Positions 40,389-49,387 of a stretch of 64,000 bases of DNA are shown one piece after another. The stretch is from Litoreibacter ascidiaceicola (GTDB lineage Bacteria; Pseudomonadota; Alphaproteobacteria; Rhodobacterales; Rhodobacteraceae). The notes beneath the pieces were generated by a model. It was not told where the DNA came from and did no database searches. It saw only the letters and a program-made list of their open reading frames with translations. Both the position numbers and the translations under genes were made by a program. How positions within the stretch are numbered: position 1 is the first letter of the stretch; each line of letters opens with the position of its first letter. The DNA lies in the NCBI RefSeq assembly GCF_900129235.1, contig NZ_FQUV01000006.1, positions 124,001 through 188,000 on the forward strand, in the 5' to 3' direction.

Positions 40389-41383
40389 TTGGGGTGCCTC
40401 AGGCGTGGGTTTGAAATGATGGACAAGACGTCAGCCGTCAGGTTGAGCAGGATGTAAACAGCCGCAAAGATCAGGCAGCAGGCCTGCACTACCGGGATAT
40501 CGCGGATTTTGACGCTGTCGACGAATAGCTGGCCGATGCCCGGATAGACGAAGACAACCTCCACTACGACAACGCCGGTGACGAGGTAGGCAAGGTTCAA
40601 TGCAACAACGGTGATGATCGGCGCCAAAGCATTTGGCAAAGCATGCTTCACGATTACGCGCATCGGTGAAAGACCTTTTAGCCGCGCCATTTCAATATAA
40701 GGCGAAGCCAGAAGGTTGATGATGGCGGCGCGTGTCATGCGCATCATTTGTGCCGTGACTGCAAGTGTAAGCGTCAACGCGGGCAGCATGGTTTTATTCA
40801 ACCGGTCACCGAACTCCATCCCCGGAAAGATGTTGGACAGGGATGGGAACACCGGATTCAGAACTGCAAGAAACAAGATCAGGATATAGGCCAGAAAGAA
40901 CTCCGGGCTGGAGATCGCTGACAGCGTCGATACGTTCATCGCTTTGTCGAATGCGGTATTGCGGAACAGCGCTGTCAAAATGCCGAGCGTCACAGCAAGG
41001 GGAACCGAAATCGCGGCACTCACCCCGGCAAGAAACATGGTGTTTTTCAGTCGGGGAATGATTTGGTCGAAAACAGTGACGACGTCGCCACCCGTGCTCG
41101 AGCCCGTGAACGACTGAAACAAGGCTTGGGACATTGGTATGCCAAGATCGCCCTGCACTGCACCAAGAAGCCACTTGAAATACCGGGTCGGAGGGCTCTC
41201 GTTCAGGCCCAATTGGTTGCGAATGGCTTCAACGGCTTCAGGCGTTGCACCTTGTCCAAGAATAGACTGTGCAAAATCACCCGGCAGGGCATTCACGGCG
41301 ACGAAAATGATTATGGAAACAGCGAAGAGCGTTGCGATCCCTAGCAACAATCTTTGGAGGATAATCCCTAAAAGTCCAGCCAC
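40385..41383 (-). CDS. ABC transporter permease (DppB type)
   Basis: First gene of the importer operon. The core shows IILQRLLLGIATLFAVSII at the N-terminus, NALPGDFAQ, and the EAA loop MARLKGLSPMRVIVKHALPNALAPI. The open frame runs to a GTG at 41458, but the added 25 residues are not permease-like; I use the GTG at 41383, with only a weak SD (AGAAAG), so the start is unsure. The 35 bp between the frame end and pip hold no obvious promoter. Confidence 0.85.
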   Translation of the reverse strand: MAGLLGIILQRLLLGIATLFAVSIIIFVAVNALPGDFAQSILGQGATPEAVEAIRNQLGLNESPPTRYFKWLLGAVQGDLGIPMSQALFQSFTGSSTGGDVVTVFDQIIPRLKNTMFLAGVSAAISVPLAVTLGILTALFRNTAFDKAMNVSTLSAISSPEFFLAYILILFLAVLNPVFPSLSNIFPGMEFGDRLNKTMLPALTLTLAVTAQMMRMTRAAIINLLASPYIEMARLKGLSPMRVIVKHALPNALAPIITVVALNLAYLVTGVVVVEVVFVYPGIGQLFVDSVKIRDIPVVQACCLIFAAVYILLNLTADVLSIISNPRLRHPK

Positions 41384-41493
41384 AGGCTTTCTACATCCCA
41401 ACAGTTTCCCAGAGTACGCGAGACTAGCGGTTGCTCTTGATCTGTAAACCCGTAACACCGAATTAGGTTATTTTTGTATTCCTAAGGTCTCAT

Positions 41494-42471
41494 TTACGCG
41501 TAAACGGCGCGTAAATCGTCCATGGTGCGCACAAGTTCAGCAGTGATGGCCGGCTCGGATAGCGCGTGTCCGGACGCTTTAATCATCCGCAAGTCGGCCT
41601 TCGCCCATCCATCAGCCAGTCGATATGCGGAAATAGGCGGGCAAATCATGTCGTATCTGCCTTGAACGATCACGGCAGGAATATGCTCGATTGCCTCCCG
41701 GTTCGAGAGAATCTGGCCATCGCTTTCCAGAAAGCCCTGATTGGTGAAATAGTGGTTCTCCAAGCGGGCGAAGGCACGGGCATATTCTGCCGGAGCATCG
41801 CCAACGGGATGTGAAACGGTCAGGGCCGCAAGTGCATTTTCCCATCCAGCCCAAGCACGCGCGTATCGGGATTCAAGGGGTATGTCTCCTGAGAACAAGC
41901 GTCGCTGATAGGCCGCGATCATGTCGCCCTGCTCGTCCTCGGGAATAAGATCCGCGAATTTGGACCATTGTTCGGGGAAGAATAGCCCCGCGCCGCCACC
42001 GTAGAACCAGTCCAACTCTGCCTGCGTCATCAAAAACACGCCGCGAAGGACTAGATGTGCCGCTCGGTCAGGATGGCTTTGGGCATAGAGCAGCGACAGC
42101 GTAGCGCCCCAACTGCCACCAAAGACAATCCATTTTTCAATGCCGAACCGTGCGCGGATCAACTCGATATCGCGGACCAAATGCCACGTAGTGTTGTTCT
42201 CGACGCTGGCATGCGGGCGTGACCGGCCGCAGCCTCGCTGGTCAAACAGAACTATACGATATGTGGTCGGATCAAAGTAACGCCGCATTGCGGGAGAACA
42301 TCCACCGCCCGGCCCGCCGTGCAAGACAACAACCGGAATACCGTCCGGATTTCCGCATTGCTCGACATAAATCCGGTGGCCATCGCCCACGTCCAGCATC
42401 TGCTGGTCGAATGGGTCAATCGGTGGGTAGAGATGTGCCACCGCGCGGTTTTGTCCTGACGATCTGTCCAT
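41494..42471 (-). CDS. pip: Prolyl aminopeptidase (proline iminopeptidase)
   Basis: Alpha/beta hydrolase that removes N-terminal proline from peptides. The 325 residues show the oxyanion HGGPGGG at 51-57, FDQRGCGRS, the nucleophile GGSWGATL with Ser120, and the late GRYDMICP and SGHALSEP with catalytic Asp and His. It lies upstream of the peptide-type ABC operon on the same strand; joint use of imported peptides is plausible but inferred. Confidence 0.95.
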   Translation of the reverse strand: MDRSSGQNRAVAHLYPPIDPFDQQMLDVGDGHRIYVEQCGNPDGIPVVVLHGGPGGGCSPAMRRYFDPTTYRIVLFDQRGCGRSRPHASVENNTTWHLVRDIELIRARFGIEKWIVFGGSWGATLSLLYAQSHPDRAAHLVLRGVFLMTQAELDWFYGGGAGLFFPEQWSKFADLIPEDEQGDMIAAYQRRLFSGDIPLESRYARAWAGWENALAALTVSHPVGDAPAEYARAFARLENHYFTNQGFLESDGQILSNREAIEHIPAVIVQGRYDMICPPISAYRLADGWAKADLRMIKASGHALSEPAITAELVRTMDDLRAVYA

Positions 42472-42515
42472 AGAGCCCTATATAGTTTGTTGAGCGCTGG
42501 GTACCATGCCCGAAA

Positions 42516-43283
42516 ATGACCAAGTCAAAGATGAGTCTGCACATGAATACGTCTACCGTCGACCCCTCGGAAATCGCAAAGTTCGAGGCCATGGCTGCCG
42601 AATGGTGGGACTTGAACGGCAAATTCAAGCCTCTTCATATGCTCAACCCGTGCCGTCTGGACTACATCACCAGTCAGATATCAGCCGAGTTTGATCGCGA
42701 TCTGGATGCGCCGGTACCATTTAAGGGCCTGCGCATTCTGGATATCGGATGCGGTGGCGGGCTGCTTTCTGAACCCATGGCGCGACTTGGTGCGGACGTC
42801 GTAGGGGCGGATGCCGCGGGTGGGAATATCCCGGTCGCTCAAGTACATGCAGCGCAGTCCGGGCTGGAAATCGACTACCGTCACACAACTGCCGAAGCGA
42901 TGGCAGAGGATGGTGAGCAGTTTGACGTCGTTCTGAATATGGAAGTTGTCGAGCACGTATCCGATCCGCTGGCCTACCTCACCGCGTGCAAAACGTTGTT
43001 GAAGCCGGGCGGTCTGATGGTGTGCTCGACGATCAACCGCAATCCGAAAAGCTTCATGATGGCCATCGTTGGCGCGGAGCATATTATGCGCTGGTTGCCC
43101 AAAGGCACCCATGAGTGGAACAAGTTTATCACGCCGGATGAGTTGTTCGAGCTGATCTCAAATGCGGGGTTAAACCCCGTAGATCGCAAAGGATTCGTAT
43201 TCAACCCGATCACTTGGAGCTGGTCGCTGTCTGATCGTGACTTGTCTGTAAATTATGTCACAGCCAGCGTTAAGCCCGCTTAG
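42516..43283 (+). CDS. ubiG: Ubiquinone biosynthesis O-methyltransferase UbiG
   Basis: Performs both O-methylations in ubiquinone synthesis. The 255-residue frame has SAM motif [10 protein letters not shown] at 74-82, [13 protein letters not shown] and the C-terminal [13 protein letters not shown]. UbiG hallmarks [15 protein letters not shown] are at 28-42. Three in-frame ATGs (42516, 42531, 42543) precede the conserved region and none has a strong SD; the last would begin [10 protein letters not shown]. It is divergent from pip and ends in a 4-bp convergent overlap with marR. Confidence 0.95.
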   Translation: MTKSKMSLHMNTSTVDPSEIAKFEAMAAEWWDLNGKFKPLHMLNPCRLDYITSQISAEFDRDLDAPVPFKGLRILDIGCGGGLLSEPMARLGADVVGADAAGGNIPVAQVHAAQSGLEIDYRHTTAEAMAEDGEQFDVVLNMEVVEHVSDPLAYLTACKTLLKPGGLMVCSTINRNPKSFMMAIVGAEHIMRWLPKGTHEWNKFITPDELFELISNAGLNPVDRKGFVFNPITWSWSLSDRDLSVNYVTASVKPA

Positions 43284-43720
43284 TCATCCGCAAGGCTGCG
43301 GCGCAAGTCGCGCAAAACCGGAACGGCGTCCCGAACCCTGTCAGCACCCACGCGTTCGATGATCTTCAAGATGATCGGGGCAATTGACTCCAATGCGGTA
43401 TCGCGCGCGCGGCGTCCTGCTGGGCTGATCACCACCTGCTTGCGCCGTGCGTCGTCCCAGTCTGGTGAAACGTGGATGTGACCGGCCCATTCCAGCTTTG
43501 CGAGTGTGTTGGTCAACGCCCCACGGGTGAGCGCAAAGCTTTTGGCCAATTGCGCGGGGGTTCTGGGCTCGGTCAGTTGGTAGAGGTGGTTCAACATTGT
43601 GAAGTGGGACAGTTCCATCCCCTTGGGCAGCGCTTTGCTCAACTTGCTACGGGCAAGTTGGTCGGCCATAAACAGCTCGCTAAACAGCGATACTGCGATT
43701 GGATCTTGGGTCTCTGCCAT
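43280..43720 (-). CDS. MarR-family transcriptional regulator
   Basis: A 146-residue winged-helix regulator. The wHTH region about 50-110 includes [24 protein letters not shown] and [15 protein letters not shown], the latter the beta-wing typical of MarR. MarR proteins usually respond to small aromatic or oxidative ligands. It is the last gene of a comF-grxC-nitrilase-marR run (3 bp after the hydrolase). Confidence 0.92.
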   Translation of the reverse strand: MAETQDPIAVSLFSELFMADQLARSKLSKALPKGMELSHFTMLNHLYQLTEPRTPAQLAKSFALTRGALTNTLAKLEWAGHIHVSPDWDDARRKQVVISPAGRRARDTALESIAPIILKIIERVGADRVRDAVPVLRDLRRSLADD

Positions 43721-43723
43721 AAG

Positions 43724-44551
43724 TCAAATCGTATAGGGACGGTCATGAGTTAGGGAAGGGACACGCTGTCGCGCCCTCGCAACGTCGTCCAGATCGATCT
43801 CTGCGCAAACCATACCGGGATCGGTCCCTGCGTCCAGAATAACTTCCCCCCACGGGCTGATAACAATTGAATGCCCATGCGTTGACCGAGATTTCCCCTT
43901 AGATGCTTGGTGTTTGCCAGTTTGGGCAGGCGCGATCACGAAACAACCTGTTTCGATAGCGCGGGCGCGCAGCAGGCTTTCCCAATGTGCAGCACCCGTT
44001 ATGGGGGAGAACGCGGCTGGAACCGTGATAATTTGCGCACCTGCATGCGCCAGATCGCGGTAAAGCTTCGGGAACCGCATATCATAGCAGATCGACATAC
44101 CAATTTTGGCAAACCCCGCGTCAGCTACCACCGCACGATTACCGGGCCGATACCCTTCGCTTTCGCGATAGCTTTCGCTTTCGGATATCTGCACATCAAA
44201 CATATGGATTTTGTCGTACCACGCCTCGATCCCTCCCTTGGGGTTGATCAGAAAGCAGCGATTGGCAAAACGCCCGTCAGGATCGTCGGTTTTCAGCCCA
44301 AGCGAGCCAATCAGCAGCCAGATACTATGCTTGGCTGCCGCAGCCCTCAGCGCTGCCAAGGTTGGATCGTCATCCTGATGGGACAGAACCTGCATCTGAT
44401 GGCTGCGGCTTGTCGACACGCAGTTGGTCACCTCCGGTGTCAATATGAACTCCGCCCCGTCGGCCACGGCGTCTTCAATCAGCGACAGCGTGACGGGCAA
44501 ATTCGCGACAGGGTCGTCGCATACATTGAGCTGGAGGAGAGCGATTTTCAT
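43724..44551 (-). CDS. Carbon-nitrogen hydrolase (nitrilase superfamily, Nit1-like)
   Basis: A 275-residue amidase-fold protein with the full catalytic triad: Glu40 (LTPEV), Lys114 (WYDKIHMFD) and Cys155 (SICYDMRFP). The pattern is that of the Nit1/Nit2 branch, several of which hydrolyse deaminated glutathione or omega-amides. It overlaps grxC by 4 bp; the pairing of a glutathione-using glutaredoxin with a deaminated-glutathione-type amidase is suggestive but inferred. Confidence 0.92.
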   Translation of the reverse strand: MKIALLQLNVCDDPVANLPVTLSLIEDAVADGAEFILTPEVTNCVSTSRSHQMQVLSHQDDDPTLAALRAAAAKHSIWLLIGSLGLKTDDPDGRFANRCFLINPKGGIEAWYDKIHMFDVQISESESYRESEGYRPGNRAVVADAGFAKIGMSICYDMRFPKLYRDLAHAGAQIITVPAAFSPITGAAHWESLLRARAIETGCFVIAPAQTGKHQASKGKSRSTHGHSIVISPWGEVILDAGTDPGMVCAEIDLDDVARARQRVPSLTHDRPYTI

Positions 44552-44802
44552 GCAAGTAGCGCGTCGAGTTTGCCGGCCCGATCCAGAGCGTTGAGATCGT
44601 CATACCCACCGATATGCTTATCGTTAATGAAAATCTGGGGCACAGTCCGGCCCCCGTTGGCCCGCTGGATCATCGCAGCCTTTTCGCTGCTGTCGCGACC
44701 TACGTCTGTTTCGGCGTAGGAAACGCCTTTCTGGGCCAATAGCCGTTTCGCAGCGTGGCAGTAGCCGCACAAAGAGGTCGTGTAGATTTCAATATTCGCC
44801 AT
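44548..44802 (-). CDS. grxC: Glutaredoxin 3
   Basis: An 84-residue thioredoxin-fold disulfide reductase with active site C12-GY-C15, the cis-proline segment GRTVPQIFIND and the GSH-binding GGYDDL. It overlaps the nitrilase-like gene by 4 bp and follows comF by 38 bp. Confidence 0.96.
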   Translation of the reverse strand: MANIEIYTTSLCGYCHAAKRLLAQKGVSYAETDVGRDSSEKAAMIQRANGGRTVPQIFINDKHIGGYDDLNALDRAGKLDALLA

Positions 44803-44840
44803 GTGGCTAAGTCCTTCGTCACATTGTGTTTGCGTCTTAT

Positions 44841-45560
44841 CTAGTCATCTTTCGACACCCGCGCTAGGACCAGCACGTCAACTTGCCGCGCGCCCGCTGA
44901 AATGCACGCCTCGGTACAAGCGGCGAGCGTCGCCCCCGATGTCATGACATCGTCGACCAGCAACACCGAACGGTCTTTAAGCAGTTGGCCTCTTTTATGG
45001 TGTGGAACAATTGCCCCATCGAGCGAGGCAAAACGCGTATCGCGCGATTTTCCATCCATCGTTTCTGTGGCGCGGGGCCTGTGCAAAGCGTCTGGCAAAT
45101 AGGTCGCATTCAGCGACCGCGCCAAAATTTTTGCGATAAGGGCTGACTGATTGTAGCGGCGCTTGAGTTGCCGCAACCAGTGAAGCGGAACAGGAACGAT
45201 GAGTGTGCCCATTTCAACGGGCGGTGCGACGCGCGCCATCCACCGCGCCGCGGGTCGCGCAAGATCCGTGCGATCGCCATGCTTCAGGCGTAAAACAATG
45301 TCGCGCCCCTTCCCGCGATACATCATCGCCGCCGCGCCGCGGTTCCATGGCCGCGCAATGGTCATGCAATCATCGCATTGCATGTCTGTGCCGCGATCTT
45401 TGCCAGGGAGCGGTAAGCCGCAACTGCGACACGTGAGGCCATGAATGAAATGCGTTTCGCGCCAACATTCGCCGCAAAGCGACAGATCGTCCTCTACCGC
45501 TGCGCCACATGTGAGGCATTGTGGCGGGTAGATCAGCCTCAGGGCGGATTGCAATTTCAT
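44841..45560 (-). CDS. comF: ComF-family phosphoribosyltransferase
   Basis: The 239-residue product has an N-terminal zinc-ribbon region with CxxC pairs (C15/C18, C29/C32 and a third and fourth pair up to about 64), then a type I phosphoribosyltransferase fold with the PRPP loop LLVDDVMTSGAT near 203. ComF proteins act in DNA uptake in competent bacteria, and the family is also common in non-competent species. Heads the comF-grxC-nit-marR run and is divergent from the methyltransferase-like gene by 44 bp. Confidence 0.92.
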   Translation of the reverse strand: MKLQSALRLIYPPQCLTCGAAVEDDLSLCGECWRETHFIHGLTCRSCGLPLPGKDRGTDMQCDDCMTIARPWNRGAAAMMYRGKGRDIVLRLKHGDRTDLARPAARWMARVAPPVEMGTLIVPVPLHWLRQLKRRYNQSALIAKILARSLNATYLPDALHRPRATETMDGKSRDTRFASLDGAIVPHHKRGQLLKDRSVLLVDDVMTSGATLAACTEACISAGARQVDVLVLARVSKDD

Positions 45561-45604
45561 ACCATTCCTCTAAGTAGCGGCGTCTTAGCCACAGGAGTTT
45601 TTCA

Positions 45605-46456
45605 TTGTCCCAACCTCGCCTCCTCACTGACCGCGCGGCGCTGCTTCGGCAGCGTGCACGGGCGGAGCAGCAGGGCTCTGCGATGTTCCTGCACGACGAG
45701 GCGCTGTTTGAGGTTCAAGAAAGGCTGATTGACGTTAACAGGTCGTTTACGTCCCCCGCGATTGTTACGGGGCATCCGGATTTCTGGGCGAAAGCTTTCC
45801 CCAATGCACGGATTGTGCCGGACGAAGACACCTTGGCGCTGGAGCCTGAGGCGCATGATCTGGTTATTCACGCAATGTGCCTACACTGGTCAAACGACCC
45901 TGTCGGTCAGCTGGTCCAGTGCCGCCGCGCTTTGAAATCCGACGGCTTGTTTCTTTCGGCATTCCTTGGTGGCCAAACGCTTTCCGAATTACGGGCCGCA
46001 TTGTCGGAGGCCGAAGTCTCCCTGACCGCCGGCCTGTCGCCCCGCGTGGCACCGATGGGTGAAATTCGTGACTTGGGTGGTTTGCTGCAACGCGCCGGGC
46101 TTGCATTACCGGTCGCAGATAGCTCCAAGCGCACTGTTAGCTACAGCTCTCCAATGGTCCTGCTTCATGACTTGCGGGCGATGGGCGAGGGCAACGTCTT
46201 GTTTGACCGCCAGAAAACCCCGCCACCGCGTGATCTGTTTGCGCGCATGGCACGTATCTACTCCGACAATTATAGTTCTGAACCAGATCGGGTGGCGGCC
46301 ACGTTCGAGATGATATTCCTGACCGGGTGGGCTCCTTCCGAAACGCAGCAAAAACCGTTGCAACCCGGGTCGGCCACCACGCGATTGGCGGATTTTCTAA
46401 GCACGCCCGAGTTGGGATCAGATGCAAAACCCGTTAATGGGGACAAGGATCAATAG
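45605..46456 (+). CDS. Methyltransferase-fold protein related to NDUFAF5/BioC, with degenerate SAM motif
   Basis: A 283-residue class I methyltransferase-like protein. The post-motif region HDLVIHAMCLHWSNDPVGQL and RALKSDGLFLSAFLGGQTL is clearly of the BioC/NDUFAF5 type, but the Gly-rich SAM motif I is not present: the equivalent segment reads PAIVTGHPDFW. In mitochondria NDUFAF5 hydroxylates an arginine of complex I; that function here is speculation. The start is TTG 45605 with AGGAG upstream. It is 2 bp from hemH and likely co-transcribed. Confidence 0.8.
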   Translation: MSQPRLLTDRAALLRQRARAEQQGSAMFLHDEALFEVQERLIDVNRSFTSPAIVTGHPDFWAKAFPNARIVPDEDTLALEPEAHDLVIHAMCLHWSNDPVGQLVQCRRALKSDGLFLSAFLGGQTLSELRAALSEAEVSLTAGLSPRVAPMGEIRDLGGLLQRAGLALPVADSSKRTVSYSSPMVLLHDLRAMGEGNVLFDRQKTPPPRDLFARMARIYSDNYSSEPDRVAATFEMIFLTGWAPSETQQKPLQPGSATTRLADFLSTPELGSDAKPVNGDKDQ

Positions 46457-46458
46457 AA

Positions 46459-47508
46459 ATGAATATGATGAACCCGACACCCTTGCCTTACGCAGACGCA
46501 GACCACCCTAAAGTAAAATTCGGAAAGATTGGCGTCCTCGTTGCCAACCTTGGCACGCCTGATGACTACACATATTGGCCGATGCGCCGCTATTTGAACG
46601 AGTTTCTATCCGACAAGCGTGTTGTGGATATCGCGTCGTGGAAGTGGCAGCCATTGCTACAGCTGATCATCCTGACGCGCCGCCCTTTCGCGTCCGGCGA
46701 GGCTTACAAAAGCATCTGGAACCATGACAAGGGCGAGAGCCCGTTGTTGACGATCACCAAAGAACAGACCGCAGCGATCAAGGCGTCAATGCACGAAAAA
46801 TACGGCGACGCCGTCGAAGTAGATTTTTGCATGCGCTACGGCAATCCGTCGACCAAATCAAAGGTTAAGGAACTGATCGCTAAGGGCTGCGACAAGATCG
46901 TGTTTTTCCCGCTATATCCCCATTACGCGGGAGCAACCTCGGCCACTGCAAATGACGAGTTCTTCAGAGCTTTGATGCAGGAGAAATGGCAGCCGTCTGC
47001 CCGCACTGTTCCAGCATATTTCGAGAACGAGGCGTATATTGACGCGCTCGCTCACTCGGTTGAACGCGCGTATGAGGGAATTGAGCGGCCGGATATCTTG
47101 GTCTGTTCCTATCACGGAATGCCAATCCGCTATTTAATGGAGGGCGATCCCTATCACTGCCAATGCCAGAAAACGACGCGTCTTTTGAAGGAGCGTTTAG
47201 GCTGGGCGGATACCGAAATCACTACGACCTTCCAGTCTGTTTTTGGCCGTGAGGAATGGCTAAAACCTTACACCGTTGAAGAGGTGGCTCGTTTGGCGGA
47301 GGCTGGCAAAAAGAAGATCGCTGTGATCGCCCCTGCATTTTCTGCCGACTGCATCGAGACGCTGGAAGAGATCAATGAAGAGATTAAAGAAAGCTTTGAA
47401 GAAGCCGGTGGCGAGCAGTTCACCTATATTCCATGCCTCAACGACGAGTCAAAGCACATCGCAGCGCTGACCCAGATCATTGAAGATAACCTGAAGGGTT
47501 GGGTCTAG
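46459..47508 (+). CDS. hemH: Ferrochelatase
   Basis: Inserts Fe2+ into protoporphyrin IX, the last step of heme synthesis. The 349-residue protein shows VLVANLGTPDD, FPLYPHYAGATSAT, the catalytic-His segment CSYHGMP and IAPAFSADCIETLEEI. With hemJ and hemW it is the third heme gene in the window, though not in one operon. Its end overlaps the small opposite-strand ORF by 4 bp. Confidence 0.97.
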   Translation: MNMMNPTPLPYADADHPKVKFGKIGVLVANLGTPDDYTYWPMRRYLNEFLSDKRVVDIASWKWQPLLQLIILTRRPFASGEAYKSIWNHDKGESPLLTITKEQTAAIKASMHEKYGDAVEVDFCMRYGNPSTKSKVKELIAKGCDKIVFFPLYPHYAGATSATANDEFFRALMQEKWQPSARTVPAYFENEAYIDALAHSVERAYEGIERPDILVCSYHGMPIRYLMEGDPYHCQCQKTTRLLKERLGWADTEITTTFQSVFGREEWLKPYTVEEVARLAEAGKKKIAVIAPAFSADCIETLEEINEEIKESFEEAGGEQFTYIPCLNDESKHIAALTQIIEDNLKGWV

Positions 47509-47642
47509 TTCATTCTGGGGGTCACGGGGCGACCCTCATAAATGTTGCCATCGACCTTGATGCGGATAAACCCGTTCTCAAGCGCCTTGACGAAAATACC
47601 CTGAATTGAAACGCAGCTGCCAATTGTCACTGTACGTAGCAT
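47505..47642 (-). CDS. Small ORF, 45 residues, conserved-looking
   Basis: Starts ATG 47642 with GGGGGAAG at SD distance and ends at TAG 47505, overlapping the hemH stop region by 4 bp. The product alternates hydrophobic and polar residues (VTIGSCVSIQGIFVKAL, GFIRIKVDGNIYEGRPV) as in a small beta-barrel and has one Cys. No TM or signal. A TTGAAA hexamer at 47715-47710 (minus strand) might serve as its -35. I recall small roseobacter proteins of this kind but cannot name a family. It is too short to appear in usual ORF calls. Confidence 0.65.
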   Translation of the reverse strand: MLRTVTIGSCVSIQGIFVKALENGFIRIKVDGNIYEGRPVTPRMN

Positions 47643-47734
47643 TTTAACTTCCCCCAAAGTTATTCAGGCGGAGTTTAGCCAGCTTTTTCATCTATGCCAC
47701 CAAATATTTTTTCAATTTGACGCAGGTGTTAAGT

Positions 47735-48133
47735 CTATAGCCAGTCACGTAAAATGGGTATCAATGGAATATCTGCCGGTGGCATAGGATAGTTTTTCAA
47801 TGCGTTGGGACGCGCCCATTCCAAGGTTTGGCCTTCTTGGGGCGTCGTGATACCTTCCCACTTCCTGCAGGCAAACAACGGCATGAGCAAATGAAAATCG
47901 TCATAGCTATGGCTGGCGAAAGTCAGTGGGGCGAGGCAGCTTTGCCAGGTGTTAATGCCCAACTCCTCCTGCAGCTCGCGGATTAGCGCATGTTCCGGAG
48001 TTTCACCGGGTTCGACCTTGCCACCGGGAAACTCCCACAGACCTGCCATGGATTTTCCTTCGGGGCGTTGGGCAAGTAACACTCTGCCATCCGCGTCAAT
48101 GAGTGCGACGGCAGAAACCAATACAGTTTTCAC
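47735..48133 (-). CDS. mutT: 8-oxo-dGTP diphosphatase (MutT/Nudix)
   Basis: Removes oxidised dGTP from the nucleotide pool. The 132-residue protein contains the Nudix box with G38, E44, R52-E53 and the EELG end, within GGKVEPGETPEH and RELQEELG, plus the substrate-side MAGLWEFPGGK. It overlaps argJ by 4 bp. Position behind argJ in roseobacters is common; the substrate is assumed from close similarity to MutT. Confidence 0.93.
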   Translation of the reverse strand: MKTVLVSAVALIDADGRVLLAQRPEGKSMAGLWEFPGGKVEPGETPEHALIRELQEELGINTWQSCLAPLTFASHSYDDFHLLMPLFACRKWEGITTPQEGQTLEWARPNALKNYPMPPADIPLIPILRDWL

Positions 48134-49365
48134 GATCGGTAATCCGCGTTGATCTCGATATAGCCATGGGTCAGGTCACAGGTCCAAACGGTGCTGTGTC
48201 CCGCTCCAATTCCCAAATCGACGCGGATAAGAAGGTCTTCACCTTTCATATGTGTCGCGGCATCCGCTTCCACATAGGTCGGCGATTCCCAACCGTTTTC
48301 TGCAACCAGCACGTCACCGAACCAGATCGAAAGCCGGTCGCGGTCAGCCTGTGCGCCGGATTTACCAACTGCCATAACGATACGACCCCAGTTCGGGTCT
48401 TCCCCCGCGATGGCGGTTTTGACCAAGGGCGAGTTTGCGACAGACATTGCGACCTTGCGGGCTTCGCCATTGTCGGCTGCACCTTGAACCTGAATTTCGA
48501 CAAACTTGGTCGCCCCTTCACCGTCACGCACGACCTGATGCGCAAGGTCTTTCATCACGACGCCAAGCGTGCGTTCAAACGTTTCGTTATCCTCGACATC
48601 CGCGCCGGATGTGCCGGTCGCGGCAACCAACAGGCTGTCAGAGGTGGACGTGTCGCTATCCACGGTGATGGAATTGAAGGTATGCTCGTTCTGGCGCGAC
48701 ACCATGTCTTGCAATCCTGCTTGGCTGATCTTGGCGTCAGTAAAGATATAGACAAGCATCGTCGCCATGTCGGGCGCAATCATGCCGGATCCTTTGGCGA
48801 TACCAACGACCGTTACCTCGATGCCGCCAATCTCGCAGGTGGCCGTAGATCCTTTCGGGAAAGTATCAGTGGTCATAATCGCGCGCGCCGCGTCTTCGAT
48901 ACGGTTGGAATCAAGCGATTGCGACAAGGCGCCCAAAGCGTCGGTGATTTTTTCGTAGGGAAGCGGTTCGCCAATCACTCCAGTGGACGAGGTGTAGACG
49001 TGCGAGGAGGGCAGGTTCAGGGCTTTTGCTGTTGCGTTTGTAATGGCGTTAACCGCCTCAACCCCAACGCGGCCAGTGAATGCGTTCGAGTTGCCGGAGT
49101 TCACAAGAAACGCGAAGCCTTTGCCATCATCTTCGACGCGGCCCAATTTCGACTGACAGTCGAGCACCGGTGCCGAGCGTGTTGAAGATCGCGTAAACGC
49201 ACCGGCAATCGCGCTTCCAGCGTCAATTTCAGCCAGCATCACATCTGTACGGCCTGCATATTTGACACCGGCAGCGATGGTCGAAAAGCGTACGCCGTCG
49301 ATCACGGGTAGCTTGGGAAAGCCCCCCTTGGGTGCAAGGGGGGATACTTTGGTGATCTTGGCCAT
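48130..49365 (-). CDS. argJ: Bifunctional ornithine acetyltransferase / N-acetylglutamate synthase
   Basis: Moves acetyl from N-acetylornithine to glutamate in the cyclic arginine pathway. The 411-residue precursor self-cleaves before Thr in the KGSGMIAPDMATMLVYIF segment, giving alpha and beta chains. Other marks are NSGNSNAFTG near the N-terminus and GEDPNWGRIVMAVG. Start ATG 49365. A strong nine-base stem occupies codons 8-14. It lies 22 bp behind the PPIase and overlaps mutT by 4 bp. Confidence 0.97.
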   Translation of the reverse strand: MAKITKVSPLAPKGGFPKLPVIDGVRFSTIAAGVKYAGRTDVMLAEIDAGSAIAGAFTRSSTRSAPVLDCQSKLGRVEDDGKGFAFLVNSGNSNAFTGRVGVEAVNAITNATAKALNLPSSHVYTSSTGVIGEPLPYEKITDALGALSQSLDSNRIEDAARAIMTTDTFPKGSTATCEIGGIEVTVVGIAKGSGMIAPDMATMLVYIFTDAKISQAGLQDMVSRQNEHTFNSITVDSDTSTSDSLLVAATGTSGADVEDNETFERTLGVVMKDLAHQVVRDGEGATKFVEIQVQGAADNGEARKVAMSVANSPLVKTAIAGEDPNWGRIVMAVGKSGAQADRDRLSIWFGDVLVAENGWESPTYVEADAATHMKGEDLLIRVDLGIGAGHSTVWTCDLTHGYIEINADYRS

Positions 49366-49387
49366 GGTGATGGACCTTTTGTGCCAG

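Noticed and set aside
48103-49185. 360-codon open frame on the plus strand opposite argJ
   Set aside because: Entirely antisense to argJ, with no signal, SD or domain; ArgJ is unmistakable.
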